From Aequorivita antarctica (GTDB lineage Bacteria > Bacteroidota > Bacteroidia > Flavobacteriales > Flavobacteriaceae): a DNA stretch of 64,000 nucleotides. Under the pieces are notes generated by a model, which saw nothing but the letters and a program-made list of their open reading frames with translations, made no database searches and was not told the origin of the DNA. How positions within the stretch are numbered: the first letter of the stretch is position 1; the number at the start of each line of letters is the position of its first letter. A program made the translations under genes and the position numbers. The stretch covers positions 1-64,000 of the forward strand of contig NZ_VORT01000002.1 in assembly GCF_007997155.1 (NCBI RefSeq). Reading direction: 5' to 3'. Of the stretch, positions 61,512 to 64,000 are shown piece by piece.

Positions 61512-62630
61512 TTAAATATCTTTCCTAAAAGTACTCCGCTCCTTATGCTGCATAGGATTATAATCCTTCCAAAGCAACTGTACGGCAGTGTTTTCCTTTA
61601 ACTCAGGGTTGGTTTCAACGGTATGTATTCCTTTGGAGTTGAAAAGGTATTGCATCTCTTCAAATATAATTGCCGTAACACCCTTTCCTTGGTATTCGGG
61701 GTCAATTCCTATTAAATAAAAAGCGGCGGTATCGTTCTTTTTCTGTGCTTGAAGCACATAGTTCCAGCCAATTGGAAACAGTTTTCCGTTTGCTTTTTTC
61801 AAGGCTATGGAAAAGGAAGGCATCACTATTGAGAAAGCAATCAGTTTTCCGGTTTCATCTTTTATACAGCAGATATAATCTGGATGAATGAAACTGAAGT
61901 ATTTTTTTTTGTAATAATCAATTTGATATTGCTGAATGGGTACAAAAGTCTGAAGCGTATTGTAGGTCTTGTTCAACAAACCGAACATCTCATCCACATA
62001 AGGAAGAATTTCTTTTTTATCCTTAAAACGAATTACTGAAAGTTTGTAGCGTTCTCGTATAATTTTGGAAAATTTCGCCACCTTTTCAAAAATTGCTTCT
62101 GGAATCTTTAATCGGTATTCCACCCAAGTTGCCTGCTTTTCATAACCGAGTCTTTCCAGATGTTCAGCGTAATATGGGTAATGATACCAAGTAATCATGG
62201 TGTTCATTTCTTCAAACCCCATAGTGAGGATTCCAGCTTTTTCCATATTACTGAAACCTACGGGGCCTTCTGCATATTCTAAATTGTGCTCACGACCTTT
62301 TTCGTATGCTTTTTCCAGAAGCGCTTTGGTTACTTCAATATCGTCCACCATATCAAGCCAACCGAAACGAATTTTTTTCTTTCCCTGTTCGTTTACCTCC
62401 AAATGGTTTAAAATAACAGCGATGCGCCCAACTATTTCATCATTTTTATAAGCCAAATAATACCAAGCCTCGGCATTTTTGAAAACAGGATTTTTTTTAG
62501 AATCTAACGTCTCCATTTCATCCTTAATCAAGGATGGAACCCAGTATTTACTTTCTTTATAAAGCTTAAAAGGAAAAGTGACAAACTTTTTAAGATCACT
62601 TTTGGAGGTTAGTTGTTTTATTGTTATCAT
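61512..62630 (-). CDS. GNAT-fold acyltransferase, candidate sulfonolipid/ceramide N-acyltransferase
   Basis: A 372-residue protein starting at the ATG at 62630; a longer start at 62660 would overlap the upstream gene. It has an N-terminal GNAT-like half (YKESKYWVPSLIKDEME, EIVGRIAVILNHLEV, RFGWLDMVDD, AEGPVGFSNMEKAGIL) and a C-terminal half with FYLIGIDPEYQGKGVTAIIFEEM, the acyl-CoA pyrophosphate loop. The bacterial ceramide synthase of Caulobacter belongs to this enzyme class (family knowledge). Next to an Spt/CapB-type gene it is a plausible N-acylation enzyme. Such proteins are often misnamed GTP cyclohydrolase. Substrate unproven. Confidence 0.75.
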   Translation of the reverse strand: MITIKQLTSKSDLKKFVTFPFKLYKESKYWVPSLIKDEMETLDSKKNPVFKNAEAWYYLAYKNDEIVGRIAVILNHLEVNEQGKKKIRFGWLDMVDDIEVTKALLEKAYEKGREHNLEYAEGPVGFSNMEKAGILTMGFEEMNTMITWYHYPYYAEHLERLGYEKQATWVEYRLKIPEAIFEKVAKFSKIIRERYKLSVIRFKDKKEILPYVDEMFGLLNKTYNTLQTFVPIQQYQIDYYKKKYFSFIHPDYICCIKDETGKLIAFSIVMPSFSIALKKANGKLFPIGWNYVLQAQKKNDTAAFYLIGIDPEYQGKGVTAIIFEEMQYLFNSKGIHTVETNPELKENTAVQLLWKDYNPMQHKERSTFRKDI

Positions 62631-62640
62631 ATATAAAACC

Positions 62641-63624
62641 TTATTTTTCGCCGTTTTCATCCAAATTCAATTCTTCTTGGCGCTCTTCTTTTTTATCTTT
62701 TGCTTTTTCCTTCTTCTTTTCTTCTTTAATAGTTTTATCCTCCAAATATTCGTCCGTGTCGTGCATATCGAATCGATAGGCAACTCCGGCACGTCCATAA
62801 AATTTTGAAGGGGTATCCTTAAAACCATAAGTAAGGGAAAGGTCCACTTGTAAATTTTCATTAATCAATGCCGCCGCGCCGCCGCGAAGCAATTGGTCTG
62901 AGTAGAAATCACTTTTAAAACCTTGGTTTTCAAGAAAAACAGAGAACCAGCGATTGGTGGCATGCGTTAGTGTTAGTATATAGCCATAAGTTGGAAAATC
63001 TGTAGTAACTCGGTCAACGATTATATTGGTAACAAAGACCCAGCCACCCATAAAATTATTTTGGGTTGAAAGGACAAATTTCGGACTTATTTTACCTTCT
63101 AATTCGGGAGTGAAGGGATTGTCTGCAAAATCAAAATTAGCTCCTGCATAAACTGATATTGCAGGAATTAGGTCTGCCCATTGTGTTTTGTGATTAGCTT
63201 TCCAACTGTATAAATTTGGACCCTCTAAATCGCGTTTTCGGTATGGATCGTAAATTAAATATTTTGCTCCAAGGGTATTGCTTTTAAAATTTGAAAGACT
63301 GTATTCTCTTGCTGATGATGAACGATTATCGGTAACCTTGTTCGATTGAAACTCACCCATAAGGTTTACTTCCAGTCGCTCTTTCCAAAAACCATAACGA
63401 ATGGAATAGTCAATAGCCAAACCATTGGTCTCGGTTTCTAAAAGATCGTGTTTCTCCTTTCCGTAGCTAAATCCAGATTCAAACTGAAGCACGTTGGTGC
63501 CCACCGAAAAAGCTCCCTGTGAACCGCCTGGCCGGTTGGTGTTTATCTCTTCGGTATATTGTGCTAATACGGTTGAAAATGAAATAGAGCACAGCAGAAA
63601 TAGAAAGGGGGTTTTGATATTCAT
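62641..63624 (-). CDS. Outer-membrane transporter-like protein (phenol MetA-like)
   Basis: A 327-residue protein with signal peptide (FLFLLCSISFSTVLAQ). The start of the mature part, TEEINTNRPGGSQGAFSVGTNVLQFESGFSYG, and many amphipathic beta strands with aromatic ends (YGFWKERLEVNLMGEFQ, PTYGYILTLTHATNRWFSVFLENQGF, LQVDLSLTYGFK) mark the MetA-pathway outer-membrane barrel family. The C-terminal ~35 residues are an unusual highly charged Lys/Glu tail that should lie outside the barrel. It lies 10 bp upstream of the acyltransferase on the same strand, so the two are probably one operon. Confidence 0.8.
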   Translation of the reverse strand: MNIKTPFLFLLCSISFSTVLAQYTEEINTNRPGGSQGAFSVGTNVLQFESGFSYGKEKHDLLETETNGLAIDYSIRYGFWKERLEVNLMGEFQSNKVTDNRSSSAREYSLSNFKSNTLGAKYLIYDPYRKRDLEGPNLYSWKANHKTQWADLIPAISVYAGANFDFADNPFTPELEGKISPKFVLSTQNNFMGGWVFVTNIIVDRVTTDFPTYGYILTLTHATNRWFSVFLENQGFKSDFYSDQLLRGGAAALINENLQVDLSLTYGFKDTPSKFYGRAGVAYRFDMHDTDEYLEDKTIKEEKKKEKAKDKKEERQEELNLDENGEK

Positions 63625-63705
63625 GGAAAGATGGGTTTAGTTCAAAGATATAAGAATTTACCATTTATTTAATAGTGAACATTCGTCTTTTTCTACATCA
63701 ATTCT

Positions 63706-63713
63706 TATTTTTG
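63706..63713 (+). promoter_or_regulatory. TATTTTTG -7 box
   Basis: A TAnnTTTG match 17 bp before the ATG at 63731. Confidence 0.4.
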
Positions 63714-63730
63714 AAAAGAATTTGACAATT

Positions 63731-63994
63731 ATGATAACATTCCTAAAAACGATATTAATCGTTCTTCTGGTATATTTTGGGTTAAAGTTTCTTATTAGGC
63801 TCGCCACCCCTTATTTAATGCGCTATATTTCAAATAAAGCTGGGCAGCAGTTTGAGCAATTTTTTGGAAACAATCCAAATATGAACTCACAGCGTGAAAA
63901 GGAGGGAAGTATTACTATTGATAAAAACCCATCACAAAATTCCCAATCTAGTAAAAAAGTTGGGGAATATGTGGAATATGAGGAAGTAGAATAA
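63731..63994 (+). CDS. DUF4834 small membrane protein
   Basis: With the ATG at 63731 the protein has 87 residues: one N-terminal transmembrane helix (FLKTILIVLLVYFGLKFLIRL), an amphipathic segment, and an acidic hydrophilic tail ending VGEYVEYEEVE. This is the DUF4834 layout seen widely in Flavobacteriia; function unknown. A TTG at 63722 in frame is an alternative start, but the ATG fits the family. The gene ends 6 bp before the window edge. Confidence 0.82.
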   Translation: MITFLKTILIVLLVYFGLKFLIRLATPYLMRYISNKAGQQFEQFFGNNPNMNSQREKEGSITIDKNPSQNSQSSKKVGEYVEYEEVE

Positions 63995-64000
63995 AAGACG

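Noticed and set aside
1-64000. tRNA, rRNA, CRISPR, insertion sequence or prophage genes
   Set aside because: I looked for T-loop sequences, regularly spaced long direct repeats, transposase motifs and phage structural genes, and found none convincing.

Overview
The window looks like an ordinary chromosomal stretch of a Flavobacteriia (Bacteroidota) member, most likely a marine or soil Flavobacteriaceae. I cannot fix the genus from the sequence. The base composition is AT-rich, and start codons are preceded by A-rich tracts instead of Shine-Dalgarno sites. Several promoters match the Bacteroidota TAnnTTTG -7 box. A secreted peptidase carries a type IX secretion C-terminal signal, and families such as LETM1-related, DUF4331, DUF4834, fused E1 dehydrogenase and menaquinone genes are typical of the group. 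I saw no tRNA, rRNA, CRISPR array, insertion sequence or prophage.

Layout. 1-6.6 kb: a LytTR response regulator, a LETM1-related protein, secreted proteins and lipoproteins (DUF4331, TPR), then an ECF sigma/anti-sigma pair. 6.8-10.3 kb: a large T9SS-exported M36 metallopeptidase. 10.4-15.1 kb: flavin reductase-pabB, then a SatD-like cyclase-fold/HTH gene with a phased repeat array, DUF3307 and tilS. 15.3-19.8 kb: a sugar block (pfkA, gap, BadF-type kinase, pgi). 19.9-25.6 kb: YifB/ComM ATPase, M16 peptidase, DUF2891 lipoprotein. 25.9-28.4 kb: a four-gene signalling operon ending in a histidine kinase and NarL-type regulator. 28.4-35.2 kb: RluA-type synthase, panB, sdaA, umuDC and a sulfatase-fold membrane protein. 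35.3-37.2 kb: dnaK behind a sigma-54-like promoter. 37.4-48.4 kb: assorted enzymes and a dispersed menaquinone set (hotdog thioesterase, menF, menD, menB) with two paralogous SpoIIAA-like small proteins. 49-56.7 kb: cupin, a broken abiH defence gene, asnB, fused branched-chain E1, YegP and YbaB. 56.8-64 kb: prolyl oligopeptidase, then a probable sulfonolipid (capnine) locus and outer-membrane and small membrane proteins.

Most striking observations. (1) Upstream of asnB lies a 15-codon reading frame containing four consecutive Asn codons. A strong intrinsic terminator and a competing hairpin follow, which is the architecture of ribosome-mediated attenuation responding to asparagine. (2) The UmuD homologue aligns without gaps to E. 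coli UmuD (from memory) yet has Ala at Ser60, Arg at Lys97 and Thr at Cys24, so it should not self-cleave; its operon is preceded by two GGAA-ATA-TTCC dyads. (3) The SatD-like gene is preceded by three 23-bp repeats at an exact 29-bp pitch, the last abutting its promoter. (4) A cysteate-synthase-like gene, an alpha-oxoamine synthase and a GNAT acyltransferase form a candidate sulfonolipid cluster. (5) abiH is interrupted by a single in-frame stop. (6) The end of dnaK appears duplicated around a small dispersed repeat.
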